A stretch of DNA of 64,000 bases from Gammaproteobacteria bacterium (GTDB lineage: Bacteria; Pseudomonadota; Gammaproteobacteria; HK1): contig JAJFJU010000010.1 in the NCBI GenBank assembly GCA_021773645.1, forward strand, positions 248,001-312,000, written 5' to 3'. Below are positions 26,469 through 35,221 of the stretch, in pieces. The stretch's first letter is position 1. Every line of letters begins with the position of its first letter. The notes below the pieces were generated by a model. The model was given only the letters and a program-made list of their open reading frames with translations. It searched no databases and was not told the origin of the DNA. The position numbers and the translations under genes were made by a program.

Positions 26469-27305
26469 TCAGGCGCGTAAAGCAGCCGCGTGGTAGGCGA
26501 GGTGCTCGCCAATGAAACTGGCGATAAAGTGGTAGCTGTGATCGTAGCCTTCCTGCTGGCGAAGGGTAAGTGGAAAGTCGCGCTCACGGCAGACGTTTTC
26601 CAGTTGCTGTGGATGCAATTGATTCGGCAGAAATTCATCGGCGCTTCCCTGATCGATGAGCAGCGGGATCTCCTCCGCACCGCTCGCAATCAGGCAACTG
26701 GCATCGTAAGTCTCCCAGTTGCTTACATCATTACCCAGATAAAGGCCGAAACAGCCCTGTCCCCAGCCACAGCGTACTGGATTGCAGATGGGGGCAAAGG
26801 CGGAGACCGATCGGTAGGCACCTGGTTCCCGTAGCGCAGCAATCAGGGCGCCGTGTCCGCCCATTGAGTGGCCACTGATGGACTTCACGCCTGGGGTTAT
26901 GGGTAGCCAGCGCTCCACCAAGGCTGGCAGTTCTTGAGTCACGTAGTCGTACATCCGGTAGTGCTTGGACCAGGGTTGCTGGGTGGCATTGACGTAGAAG
27001 CCAGCACCGTGGCCGAGATCATAGCGCTCGACTACATCCGGCACCTTTTTCCCCCGAGGACTGGTATCCGGAATGATCAGGGCAATTTCCAACTCCGCCG
27101 CATAACGCTGAGCACCGGCCTTGGTGCGGAAGTTGTCATCATTGCAGGTCAGGCCCGAGAGCCAGTAGAGCGCGGGCACATTTTCTTTCAGTGCTCGTGG
27201 CGGCAGGAAGACGGAAAAATGCATGCTGCAATGGCAGGTGTCGGATTCGTGCTGGTAGCGTTCAAGCCAGCCCCCAGCCTCTTTAATACGTTCAATTCGT
27301 TGCAT
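26469..27305 (-). CDS. fghA: S-formylglutathione hydrolase
   Basis: A 278-residue esterase-fold hydrolase that converts S-formylglutathione to formate and glutathione. Diagnostic sequence includes YWLSGLTCNDDNF, the nucleophile elbow SGHSMGGHGAL (Ser), and DQGSADEFL and GYDHSYHF for the Asp and His. The frame extends to 27374, but ATG 27305 (MQRIERIKEAGGW) places the family N-terminus correctly with GGGAG about 10 bases upstream. It follows frmA by 31 bases, making the pair a complete glutathione-dependent formaldehyde oxidation unit. Confidence 0.95.
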   Translation of the reverse strand: MQRIERIKEAGGWLERYQHESDTCHCSMHFSVFLPPRALKENVPALYWLSGLTCNDDNFRTKAGAQRYAAELEIALIIPDTSPRGKKVPDVVERYDLGHGAGFYVNATQQPWSKHYRMYDYVTQELPALVERWLPITPGVKSISGHSMGGHGALIAALREPGAYRSVSAFAPICNPVRCGWGQGCFGLYLGNDVSNWETYDASCLIASGAEEIPLLIDQGSADEFLPNQLHPQQLENVCRERDFPLTLRQQEGYDHSYHFIASFIGEHLAYHAAALRA

Positions 27306-27336
27306 GGCGTGTGGCTCCCGAGCCTGGCTATGGGGT

Positions 27337-28446
27337 CTAAAAAATGATGACTGAGCGAATACTCTTGCCGGCATGCATCAGCTCAAAGGCGGTATTGATC
27401 TCCTCCAGCGGCAGGGTGTGGGTAATCATAGAATCCAGCTGAATGTCGCCGGACATATATCGATCCACATAGCCGGGCAACTGGCTGCGACCCTTGACGC
27501 CGCCAAAGGCGGTACCCTGCCAGGTCCTGCCGGTTACCAACTGGAACGGTCGGGTATGAATCTCCTGCCCGGCACCCGCCACGCCGATGATGGTGGCTAC
27601 CCCCCAACCCATATGGCAGCACTCCAGTGCCTCTCTCATAACGTCTACATTGCCGATACATTCAAAAGAATAGTCCACTCCGCCGTTGGTCATGTCGATT
27701 ATCGCCTCGGTGACACTGACATCCAGCTTCTTCGGGTTGATGAAATCCGTAGCCCCTAAGTCACGTGCGATATCGAATTTATCGGTGTTGGTGTCGATGA
27801 CAATAATCCGCCCGGCCTTGGCCATCACCGCCCCTTGAATTACCGACAGGCCGATACCGCCGAGGCCAAAAATGGCCACCGTTGAACCGGGCTTTACCTT
27901 GGCGGTATTGAGCACCGCACCGATCCCGGTGGTGATGCCGCAACCGAGCAGACAGACTTTTTCCAGTGGCGCTGCCGGATTGATCTTTGCCAGGGCGATT
28001 TCCGGTACCACGGTGTATTCGGAGAAGGTGGAGCAGCCCATGTAGTGATAGATCGGCTTGCCATTGTGGGAAAAGCGCCGGGTACCATCGGGCATGTAGC
28101 CGGTCCACACCGTAGAGGCAATGGATTGGCACAGGTTGGTTTGGTCAGAATGGCAGTATTCGCACTCGCCACACTCGGGAATATAGAGCGGAATAACGTG
28201 ATCGCCAGGCTTGAGGTCTTTGACCCCCGGGCCGCATTCCACCACCTCACAACCCCCTTCATGGCCTAGGACACAGGGGAAGGCACCTTCCGGATCATTG
28301 CCGGAGAGAGTGAAGGCATCGGTGTGGCAGACTCCCGAGGCTATAACTTTTAACAGCACTTCGCCTTCTCTTGGGCCTTCTACGTCAATCTCTTCAATGG
28401 ATAGAGGTTGTTTAGGCCCCCATGCAACAGCAGCGCGTGCTTTCAT
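27337..28446 (-). CDS. frmA: S-(hydroxymethyl)glutathione dehydrogenase (class III alcohol dehydrogenase)
   Basis: A 369-residue zinc-dependent dehydrogenase that oxidises S-hydroxymethylglutathione, the spontaneous adduct of formaldehyde with glutathione, using NAD+. Catalytic zinc ligands lie in GVCHTDAF (Cys), LGHEGGCEV (His/Glu) and LLGCGITTG (Cys). The structural zinc site is the four-Cys cluster [15 protein letters not shown]. The Rossmann loop is [13 protein letters not shown], followed by the NAD-selective Asp in VIDTN. Length equals the family's. GGGAG precedes the ATG. It lies 57 bases downstream of arsI on the same strand with no T-rich terminator between. Confidence 0.96.
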   Translation of the reverse strand: MKARAAVAWGPKQPLSIEEIDVEGPREGEVLLKVIASGVCHTDAFTLSGNDPEGAFPCVLGHEGGCEVVECGPGVKDLKPGDHVIPLYIPECGECEYCHSDQTNLCQSIASTVWTGYMPDGTRRFSHNGKPIYHYMGCSTFSEYTVVPEIALAKINPAAPLEKVCLLGCGITTGIGAVLNTAKVKPGSTVAIFGLGGIGLSVIQGAVMAKAGRIIVIDTNTDKFDIARDLGATDFINPKKLDVSVTEAIIDMTNGGVDYSFECIGNVDVMREALECCHMGWGVATIIGVAGAGQEIHTRPFQLVTGRTWQGTAFGGVKGRSQLPGYVDRYMSGDIQLDSMITHTLPLEEINTAFELMHAGKSIRSVIIF

Positions 28447-28503
28447 CCGGAATTCTCCCTAAGGATTTGGCTAGTAAAGAGCCGTTGAAACAGCAATTGG
28501 GTC

Positions 28504-28941
28504 CTAGCTACAGCTAGAGATAGCTCCGTCGGGTACACAACAGCTGTTTTCTGGGGGCTGGGTATCGGCATTATTAAACGTCGGAATTGATCCCAGAGTG
28601 TGGAAGCCTTCCCAAGCGATTCCTTGGGGATCGACGCTCCAGTATTTCTGTGAACTGGCATAGCAGCAGGTGCCATCCTGGGAAATGCCGGAGATACCGG
28701 CTGCATCGAGCCGCGCCTGCACTTCGGCGAGTTCTTCATCTGACTCAGTCTGGATGCCTACATGATCCAGTCCGGATTCTTTCCCGCGTGCGGAGATGGC
28801 GAAATTAACGGCAGGATCCTTAAGATCCCATTTTGCATAGTCTTCTTTCAAAACGCTGGGCTCGGAGCCAAATAGGGCAGAATAAAACTGGATACTGGGA
28901 TCGAGTGTATCGACGGAAATATGAAGGTGTAAACGAGACAT
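28504..28941 (-). CDS. arsI: ArsI/CadI-family dioxygenase (probable C-As lyase)
   Basis: A 145-residue vicinal-oxygen-chelate protein. ATG 28941 (MSRLHLHISVDTL) has GAGG about 10 bases upstream; the open frame extends far upstream inside arsR and is rejected. Family features are the N-terminal His (5 or 7), His 60 in GLDHVGI, Glu 111 in IAWEGF, and the vicinal cysteines 92-93 in TCCYASSQKYW, the pair that binds trivalent organoarsenicals in characterised ArsI. ArsI cleaves carbon-arsenic bonds of methyl- and arylarsenicals using O2. A C-terminal Cys-rich tail (NSCCVPDGAISSCS) adds possible metal binding. It is second in an operon behind arsR. CadI-type function cannot be excluded. Confidence 0.82.
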   Translation of the reverse strand: MSRLHLHISVDTLDPSIQFYSALFGSEPSVLKEDYAKWDLKDPAVNFAISARGKESGLDHVGIQTESDEELAEVQARLDAAGISGISQDGTCCYASSQKYWSVDPQGIAWEGFHTLGSIPTFNNADTQPPENSCCVPDGAISSCS

Positions 28942-28978
28942 TAGGAGACCTCTGCTAGAAATAAAATGGAAAGCGGAA

Positions 28979-29332
28979 TCAGGCGCAAACACGCGTACTT
29001 GGGCGATTTGGCATGGTAATGAGTGTGTGATGATCAGATGTATAGGGAGGGGAATTGCCGATGCCGGAAAGGGTCTCGCGCAGGACCGCCTGTGCCCATG
29101 CTGGAAGATCCGGGTTAATGTGATAGTAAATCCACTGTTCGGTCCGTTTTGCATGCAATATGCCGGATTCCCGCAGGTGGGCCAGGTGGCGAGAGATCTT
29201 TGGCTGCGATAGGTCCAAGGCGTGGGTTAGTTCGCAAACACAGAGTTCGCCCTCGCTTTGAAGCAACATCAGTGCGCGTAGGCGCGTGCTGTCAGCAAGC
29301 ATGCGTAAAAATAGATCGGCTTCGGGAATCAT
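28979..29332 (-). CDS. arsR: ArsR/SmtB-family metalloregulator
   Basis: A 117-residue winged-helix repressor. The arsenite-sensing pair lies in ELCVCEL (Cys 31 and 33) at the start of the recognition region, followed by DLSQPKISRHLAHLRESGIL and the wing RTEQWIYYHIN. ATG 29332 is chosen because the promoter predicts transcription starting almost exactly there; ATG 29338 two codons earlier is the alternative. Thirty-seven bases separate it from arsI, so both should be induced by arsenicals. The last residues include an extra Cys (RVCA). Confidence 0.9.
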   Translation of the reverse strand: MIPEADLFLRMLADSTRLRALMLLQSEGELCVCELTHALDLSQPKISRHLAHLRESGILHAKRTEQWIYYHINPDLPAWAQAVLRETLSGIGNSPPYTSDHHTLITMPNRPSTRVCA

Positions 29333-29339
29333 AACCATC

Positions 29340-29375
29340 AATATACGGTGTTGCGCATATGCGGTCAAGCATATG
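29340..29375 (-). promoter_or_regulatory. arsR promoter and likely ArsR operator
   Basis: Minus strand: -35 TTGACC (29368-29363), a 17-base spacer and -10 TATATT (29345-29340) make a strong sigma-70-type promoter. Two CATATG hexamers (29356-29361 and 29370-29375) sit symmetrically around the -35 box and are the likely ArsR operator half-sites. The expected start point, about 29333, leaves essentially no leader before ATG 29332. Confidence 0.7.
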
Positions 29376-29457
29376 TTGAAAGAAGGCACTTTCCATAAGG
29401 TGGGCGTACGAGAAGGGGATTGTTGCTAGGTCGCATAGAGATGCGAACCCAGTGCGT

Positions 29458-30816
29458 CTACTGGTTGACGATCTCCGGGCCCATCAGCAGGTTCGGCAAC
29501 CACGTGGACAAGGCGGGGACGTAGGTCACGATGGCAAGGAAAACCAACAGAATACTCATCCACGGTATAGCCGCTTTGAGCACCCGCACCAGAGGCATAT
29601 TGGTGATACTGGCGGTGACAAAAAGGTTGAGGCCCACTGGTGGGGTAACCATGCCGATCTCCATATTGACCACCATGATGATACCCAGGTGGATGGGGTC
29701 AATACCGAGCCGGACCGCAATGGGAAACAGGATCGGCGCCATGATGAGCAGAATCGCCGAGGGTTCCATAAAGTCGCCGGCCAGGATCAGGATCAGGTTG
29801 ACGATGAGAAGGAAGGAGATAGGCCCAAGACCTGCACCAACGATCAAGTCGGTGATGGCGTGGGGAATTCGTTCAGCGGTCAGTACGTGGGCAAACAGCA
29901 TTGCGTTGGCAATGATGAACATCAGCATGATGGTCACGCGGGCTGCATCCAGTAGCGTTTTCACCACATCTTCGTGAACGAAAACCTGGACCGCCAACTT
30001 ATGCAGGGGAAGTTTTGGTGCTCCCTCTTTCAGTGGGCCCATGTCCTTGTACACGAAAATGGCGATGAAATAGGCGTATATCGCCGCAACCGCGGCCGCT
30101 TCCGTGGGGGTGAAGATACCCCCGTAGATGCCACCCATGATGATGACGATGAGCAGCAATCCCCAGATGGCATCAGTGAAAGATTCCCGAAATTCACGGA
30201 AGGTGGGTTTGGGTTGGCGCGGCAGGTTCTTGACTCGGGCAATGATATAGATGGTAATCATCAGCATGGCACCGGCAACGATGCCTGGAATGACGCCGGC
30301 CATGAACATGCGCCCTACCGAGACCTCGGTTGCTGCTGCGTAGACCACCATGACAATGGACGGTGGGATCAAGATTCCCAAAGTGCCCGCGTTTGCAATC
30401 AGACCTGCTGCAAAATCCTGGCTATAGCCCGCCTTCACCATACCGATAATGACGATGGAGCCGATGGCTACCACCGTAGCGGGCGATGATCCGGAGACGG
30501 CCGCAAACAGGATGCAGGCAACGACGCTGGCCATAGCCAGCCCTCCCGGGAGATGTCCAACTATATTGGTGGCGAAGCGGATCAGCCTGCGTGCGACCCC
30601 CCCGGTGGACAGAAAAGCCGATGATAGGACGAAGAACGGAATCGCCATCAGCGTGTAGTGATGCATGGTGTCGAATAACTTGCCAGCTAGCGAGGCCAGG
30701 TCGTCATCGGCAAAGAACAGCATGGTGGAGACGCTGGATAGTCCGAGGGCAACGGCGATTGGGGCCCCGATAAAGAGCAGTGAGAACAGCGCGATAAACA
30801 GGAAGGCGATGGTCAT
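29458..30816 (-). CDS. dctM: TRAP transporter large permease DctM
   Basis: A 452-residue membrane protein with about 12 hydrophobic segments, the substrate-translocating subunit of a sodium-coupled TRAP transporter. Family blocks visible are GAPIAVALGLSS near the N-terminus, AVSGSSPATVVAIGSI, GILIPPSI and TPPVGLNLFV. Its start overlaps the dctQ end by four bases. Substrate cannot be deduced; the linked DctP suggests a carboxylate. Confidence 0.94.
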   Translation of the reverse strand: MTIAFLFIALFSLLFIGAPIAVALGLSSVSTMLFFADDDLASLAGKLFDTMHHYTLMAIPFFVLSSAFLSTGGVARRLIRFATNIVGHLPGGLAMASVVACILFAAVSGSSPATVVAIGSIVIIGMVKAGYSQDFAAGLIANAGTLGILIPPSIVMVVYAAATEVSVGRMFMAGVIPGIVAGAMLMITIYIIARVKNLPRQPKPTFREFRESFTDAIWGLLLIVIIMGGIYGGIFTPTEAAAVAAIYAYFIAIFVYKDMGPLKEGAPKLPLHKLAVQVFVHEDVVKTLLDAARVTIMLMFIIANAMLFAHVLTAERIPHAITDLIVGAGLGPISFLLIVNLILILAGDFMEPSAILLIMAPILFPIAVRLGIDPIHLGIIMVVNMEIGMVTPPVGLNLFVTASITNMPLVRVLKAAIPWMSILLVFLAIVTYVPALSTWLPNLLMGPEIVNQ

Positions 30817-31379
30817 GCTTTGGGTTCCTGTTGTTTGTTAGCCTCCTCAAGCTCCGTAAACTGGTCTACCGCTTCACGACTTTCATCGGCGATCAGTTCT
30901 GGGGATTCTCCCAGCATGAGAACGCGCCAGGTGATGAGCAACAGGCGCACGATCATGGTAGTAAAACCGATGATCAGTACGCTCAGCGGGATCCATAGGG
31001 GTATCTTCAGATCCTCGGCTTCAATCTCGTACTCATAGATGATGCCGAAGGTTTGCTCCCAGGAGCCGTATAACAGCAGCACGGCATAGGCCAATCCAGC
31101 CAGAATAGCGACCAATCCGAGGATGCGTTGCTTGGGTTTATCGAACAGCTTGATGAAGGCATCGACGCCAATATGGGAGTGGATGCGTACGCCGTAGGCC
31201 ATACCGAGGATGACCAGCCAGGCAAATAGAAAGGAGGTGAGTTCCAGCGCCCAGATAGCGCCAGTATTGAACAAATAACGGGCCACGACCTGACCAAAGG
31301 TCACCAGGGTCATGGCCGCGAGGAGGAAGGCGAGGGTGCCTTCCTCCAAGCGGTGCAGAAATGCGATAAGCCTAGGCAA
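30813..31379 (-). CDS. dctQ: TRAP transporter small permease DctQ
   Basis: A 188-residue membrane protein with four hydrophobic segments and the family pattern MTLVTFGQVVARYLFNTG...WALELTSFLFAWLVILGMAYG. The only start that fits the family N-terminus is TTG at 31379 (no ATG or GTG in frame nearby) and no Shine-Dalgarno sequence precedes it. A MITE begins about 10 bases upstream and may have removed the original start region. The C-terminus is acidic (EAVDQFTELEEANKQQ). It overlaps dctM by four bases. Confidence 0.88.
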   Translation of the reverse strand: MPRLIAFLHRLEEGTLAFLLAAMTLVTFGQVVARYLFNTGAIWALELTSFLFAWLVILGMAYGVRIHSHIGVDAFIKLFDKPKQRILGLVAILAGLAYAVLLLYGSWEQTFGIIYEYEIEAEDLKIPLWIPLSVLIIGFTTMIVRLLLITWRVLMLGESPELIADESREAVDQFTELEEANKQQEPKA

Positions 31380-31388
31380 CCGCTTGGT

Positions 31389-31554
31389 AGAGGAGTCTGT
31401 CTGACTTAGGAGTGCTCTGCTGTGGGAAAGCCATTTTGGCCATATTTTCCGGTCCTTTTCGTCTAATAGAACGACTATTATCCTCTAACGACCAAAAAAT
31501 CTGTCTCAAAATGACTTCCCCTCGCTACGAGCACCTAAATCCGACAGGCTCCTA
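31389..31554. repeat. MITE-like element between dctP and dctQ
   Basis: About 165 bases with long imperfect terminal inverted repeats. The left arm contains CTGTCTGACTTAGG...TGCTC...CATTTTG. The complement of the right arm has CTGTCGGATTTAGG, TGCTC and CATTTTG in the same order, roughly 80 % alike over 48 bases. The centre is the near-palindrome AATAGAACGACTATTA (31465-31480), which recurs exactly in the MITE at 59.4 kb. No gene is inside. As RNA it would fold into one long hairpin. Confidence 0.75.
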
Positions 31555-31590
31555 CTTGCCTGGAATGAGTGGGGTGAATGCCAATCATGG

Positions 31591-32598
31591 CTATTTGGCC
31601 GACTGGGCTGCTTTCAGGAGATCCTGTCCGATCTGATCGGCGAATTGGTTCCACACTGGCTTCATGGCCTGGCGCCAGGCTTCACGCTGCGCCTTACTAA
31701 GGGTGTTGATGGTGCTGCCGGAATCCAGAATCTTTTGTCGATTGGCAAGATTCAGGCTGCGTGCCATGCCGTTCCGGTCCGAAGTGACCTCCGCCATGAT
31801 GGCATTGAGTTCCACCCGGATATCCTTGGGCAAGCCGTTCCAGAAGCGCTTGGAAACCACTACCGCATAGTCGATCACACCGTGATCGGTCTCGGTCACA
31901 CCATCCTGGACCTCAAAAAACTTCTTCGAATAGATGTTGGACCAAGTGTTTTCCTGACCATCAACAACGCCGGTTTGCAGAGCGCCGTAGACCTCCTTGA
32001 AGGCCATCTTCTGGGGGGTGGCACCTAGCTGCCTGAACTGAGCTACCAGTACGTCAGATTGCTGTACGCGGAACTTCAGACCCTTGGCATCCGCAGGTTT
32101 GATGAGCGGCTTGTTGGCAGACATCTGCTTCATGCCGTTATGCCAATAGGCGAGTCCGAGAACGCCCTTTTTCTCCATGGAGCCAAGCAGGGCCTTGCCA
32201 TGCGCCGAGCCTTGGAATGCATTAACTGCATTGATGTCATTAAACAGGAAGGGTAAGTCGAAGATGCGGAATTTCTTGGTGATGGCCTCAAATTTTGATA
32301 GCGAGGGCGCAGCCATCTGCACCGATTTCCCCTTGATGAGCTCAATGAGCACCGCTTTATCGTTGAAAAGTTGGCCACCCGGATAGACCTCCACCCGGAC
32401 TCTGCCCGCCAGGCGTTCGTTGACACGTTTGGCAAATTCTTCGGCAGCGAGGTATTTAGGATGTTTCTTGCCACTGGTGACGTGGCTGAACTTAATGACG
32501 ATTTCCTTGGCCTGGGCAGTTGGAATGGTTAATAAGCCAGCCGCGATGACAAGGGAGAGGCAAGTGGCGAAGCCTCGAAGGAGGTGAAGATGACGCAT
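31591..32598 (-). CDS. dctP: TRAP transporter solute-binding protein DctP
   Basis: A 335-residue periplasmic receptor. The signal peptide (MRHLHLLRGFATCLSLVIAAGLLTIPTAQA) precedes the DctP domain: IVIKFSHVTSGKKHPKYLAAEEFAKRV, then GLKFRVQQSDV and the substrate-carboxylate Arg region, TGVVDGQENTWSNIYSKKF. This pattern is typical of C4-dicarboxylate or related organic acid receptors. It is first in the dctP-dctQM unit and separated from dctQ by the 165-bp MITE, unlike the usual tight spacing. It diverges from the MBL nuclease gene. Confidence 0.94.
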   Translation of the reverse strand: MRHLHLLRGFATCLSLVIAAGLLTIPTAQAKEIVIKFSHVTSGKKHPKYLAAEEFAKRVNERLAGRVRVEVYPGGQLFNDKAVLIELIKGKSVQMAAPSLSKFEAITKKFRIFDLPFLFNDINAVNAFQGSAHGKALLGSMEKKGVLGLAYWHNGMKQMSANKPLIKPADAKGLKFRVQQSDVLVAQFRQLGATPQKMAFKEVYGALQTGVVDGQENTWSNIYSKKFFEVQDGVTETDHGVIDYAVVVSKRFWNGLPKDIRVELNAIMAEVTSDRNGMARSLNLANRQKILDSGSTINTLSKAQREAWRQAMKPVWNQFADQIGQDLLKAAQSAK

Positions 32599-32787
32599 GA
32601 GTGTTCCCCTTTTCTTGTGTGGTTCAAGATTTTCCGTGGACCCGGTAGCGCTTGGAAATTACCGCCGGTTACTACTCACTGACACAAGTTATAGCACTAA
32701 ATTCATCACATACCCATATTTCGCTCACATTGTTTCTGTGAAAGCTAGACTAGGGATAAGTGGGTGAGCAGATATCGTGAGGTGGCA

Positions 32788-34155
32788 ATGATGAAGGTAC
32801 GGATCAGATTCCTCGGAGGCGTGGGCACGGTGACCGGCTCCAAGTATCTAGTGGAGATAGATGATTATCGAATCTTGGTGGATTGTGGTTTATTTCAGGG
32901 CTATAAGCAGCTGCGTCTACGCAACTGGGCATCATTGCCCGTGGATCCAGCTACCATCGATGTGGTCCTTCTTAGCCATGCCCATCTAGACCACTCTGGT
33001 TACTTGCCGGTGCTGATTCGTAACGGTTTTTCTGGCGAGGTGATTTGTAGTGCGGGCACCAGAGACCTTTGTGCCATCTTGTTATCGGACAGCGGGTTTT
33101 TGCAGGAGCGCAGTGCCGCGTTGGCTAATCGCTATGGCTATAGTAAGCACCATCCTGCCCGACCGCTCTACACTCAGCTGGAGGGTGAGGCGGCGCTATC
33201 ACGTTTCCGAGCCATTGAGTTTGGACATTCTGAACGGCTGAGTAAGGATGTTGAGGTGCGGCTGGACCCAGCGGGTCATATCCTCGGGGCTGCCGTGGTG
33301 AGCCTGCGTGTAGGTGGGCGAAAGCTGGTATTTTCCGGTGATCTTGGGCGCATGGATTGCCCACTGATGTTGCCCCCAACGCATATTACGGATGCAGATT
33401 ATCTGGTGGTGGAGTCAACCTACGGGGGACGTCAGCATGGTTCGATGGATCCGGAGGATGCTCTTACAGATATTATTACGCGGACGGCCGCGCGTGGTGG
33501 AACGGTGCTGATTCCGGCCTTTGCTGTGGGGCGTGCTCAGCTATTGCTTTTTCATCTTCGACGTTTGAAAGATGCAGAAAGAATCCCAAATCTCCCCATC
33601 TTTCTTGATAGCCCCATGGCGATCAACGCCAGCGAAATCTTCTGTGCCCATCCCCAGGAACACCGTCTCAATGCAGCAGGGGCAAAGGCCACCTGTGGCG
33701 TGGCGCATTATGTGCGGGATGTTGAGGAATCCGAGGGACTCAATCACTCGCGCATGCCCATGATTATTATCTCGGCTAGTGGGATGGCGAGTGGTGGTCG
33801 CGTACTCCACTACATCAAACACTTTGCCCCGGATAGTCGCAACACCATATTGTTTACTGGGTATCAGGCTGGCGGTACGCGTGGAGCCGCTATGGTTGGC
33901 GGGGCTGAACGGGTAAAAATTTTTGGGGAATATGTACCGGTACGTGCCGAGGTTGTTAATCTGGATATGCTTTCGGCACATGCTGATCATGATGAGATCA
34001 TGAGTTGGCTTGGCCACTTTAATCAATCGCCACAGAGAACCTTTGTTACCCATGGAGAATCACAGGCATCGGATGCCCTTCGGCATGCGATAGAAGAAGG
34101 TTTGGAATGGTCGTGTGTGGTGCCGGAATATGGTGAGGAGTGCCTGCTTGATTAA
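32788..34155 (+). CDS. MBL-fold beta-CASP nuclease (RNA specificity domain)
   Basis: A 455-residue CPSF73/Ysh1-like hydrolase. The metallo-beta-lactamase core shows LSHAHLDHSG (metal His/Asp), DPAGHILGA and FSGDLGR. The beta-CASP insertion (about 200-370) precedes IISASGMASGGR, and the RMMBL tail carries LSAHADHDEIM with the final metal His. This family processes RNA (endo- or 5'-3' exonuclease). ATG 32788 is chosen because GAGGTGG ends 5 bases before it; GTG 32764 is an upstream alternative. It stands alone, divergent from dctP, and is followed by a strong terminator. Confidence 0.92.
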   Translation: MMKVRIRFLGGVGTVTGSKYLVEIDDYRILVDCGLFQGYKQLRLRNWASLPVDPATIDVVLLSHAHLDHSGYLPVLIRNGFSGEVICSAGTRDLCAILLSDSGFLQERSAALANRYGYSKHHPARPLYTQLEGEAALSRFRAIEFGHSERLSKDVEVRLDPAGHILGAAVVSLRVGGRKLVFSGDLGRMDCPLMLPPTHITDADYLVVESTYGGRQHGSMDPEDALTDIITRTAARGGTVLIPAFAVGRAQLLLFHLRRLKDAERIPNLPIFLDSPMAINASEIFCAHPQEHRLNAAGAKATCGVAHYVRDVEESEGLNHSRMPMIIISASGMASGGRVLHYIKHFAPDSRNTILFTGYQAGGTRGAAMVGGAERVKIFGEYVPVRAEVVNLDMLSAHADHDEIMSWLGHFNQSPQRTFVTHGESQASDALRHAIEEGLEWSCVVPEYGEECLLD

Positions 34156-34174
34156 GTAGGGACGATATTAGGGC

Positions 34175-34211
34175 AAAAAAAAGCCGGGCGCATAAGCGTC
34201 CGGCTTTTTTT
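34175..34211. terminator. Bidirectional rho-independent terminator
   Basis: AAAAAAGCCGG and CCGGCTTTTTT flank a GCGCATAAGCG-type loop region, with A-run and T-run on either side. It serves the MBL nuclease gene from the left and the universal stress gene from the right. Confidence 0.9.
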
Positions 34212-34252
34212 GATGGCAAGGCCCGTTGCAGGGCTTTTGCCAAATGTTATGC

Positions 34253-35116
34253 CTAGTGACTCATCAACACCGGAATGGCGGTGTGATGGAGGATGTTGTG
34301 AGTGACGCCGCCAAGAATCCGCTCGCGTAAGCGCGAGTGGCCGTAGGCCCCCATGATGATCATGTCAGCATCCATCTCTGTGGCCTTGGAAAGCAGCACA
34401 TCAGACAAATCACGGTTACGCACATCAATATGCTCTGGATTGGCCTTGATGCCATGGCGGGCCAGATGCTCACAGATACCGGAGCCTGGGATGCCTCCGT
34501 GAACCTCGGATTCCAGATTGATAGCCAGCACCTTCACTTCGTCTGCACCGTGCAAGAAAGGACGGGCATTATGTACTGCGCGGGCGGCCAGTGGGCTGCG
34601 GTCCCAGGCGATGAGTATGCGTTTGCCAATGGTCGGGAAATGCCCGGTCCGCGGAACCAGCATGATTGGATGGCCGACCGATAGTAATAAATGCTCGGTG
34701 GCTGTTTCGCCAAAGCGTTTTTTGGCTTCTCCACCTTGGCCGACGATGGCGACATCACAAAAACGACCGTGAACGGAGAGAGCGTCATAGAGGTTTCCCT
34801 CAATGCTATGCCAGGCAATGCTGATACCCGCCTTGGTTGCCGTCTGCTCAAAGTTGGCGCGGGTCTCTTCCTCGACCTGTTCAGCCGCGTCAGCAAGCGT
34901 TTGCAGGGCTTTCTCTGCCTTGGCGACGGTCTTAGACATCGCATCTGAGGCACCCTGAAGCAGTTGCCCAGAATACGAGCGACCATGGACTTCCGGGGCT
35001 ACGTAAAGGCCGGTTAGAAAGGAACCGTGTTCCTTGGCCAGGTTTACAGCAGCTTCCAGGCGGCGATTATCATCGCGACCGCCATCCAGGTGAACGAGCA
35101 TATCCTTCAATGCCAT
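34253..35116 (-). CDS. Tandem-domain universal stress protein
   Basis: A 287-residue protein with two UspA folds: MALKDMLVHLDGGRDDNRRLEAAVNLAKEHG to about 145, then GKRILIAWDRSPLAARAVHNA to the end. The second domain ends with MGAYGHSRLRERILGGVTHNILHHTAIPVL, the ATP-binding G-x2-G-x9-G-(S/T)-like region. The first lacks a clear glycine loop (IVGQGGEAKKRFGETATEHLLLSVGHPIMLV), so probably only one domain binds nucleotide. Family proteins act in stress survival; no specific partner is evident. It ends just downstream of the shared terminator. Confidence 0.9.
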   Translation of the reverse strand: MALKDMLVHLDGGRDDNRRLEAAVNLAKEHGSFLTGLYVAPEVHGRSYSGQLLQGASDAMSKTVAKAEKALQTLADAAEQVEEETRANFEQTATKAGISIAWHSIEGNLYDALSVHGRFCDVAIVGQGGEAKKRFGETATEHLLLSVGHPIMLVPRTGHFPTIGKRILIAWDRSPLAARAVHNARPFLHGADEVKVLAINLESEVHGGIPGSGICEHLARHGIKANPEHIDVRNRDLSDVLLSKATEMDADMIIMGAYGHSRLRERILGGVTHNILHHTAIPVLMSH

Positions 35117-35221
35117 CTTAATTTTCCTCTAACGAAAAGAACGTGAAACCACGCAATGGGGTTGATATAGGAAGATGCCTATTTTAGAAGGCTAGGGCGC
35201 CTTTACGCAATGCCCGAAAGG

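Noticed and set aside
25159-31379. TAXI receptor and dctQM as one transporter
   Set aside because: Five other features lie between them and dctP is the natural partner of dctQM.
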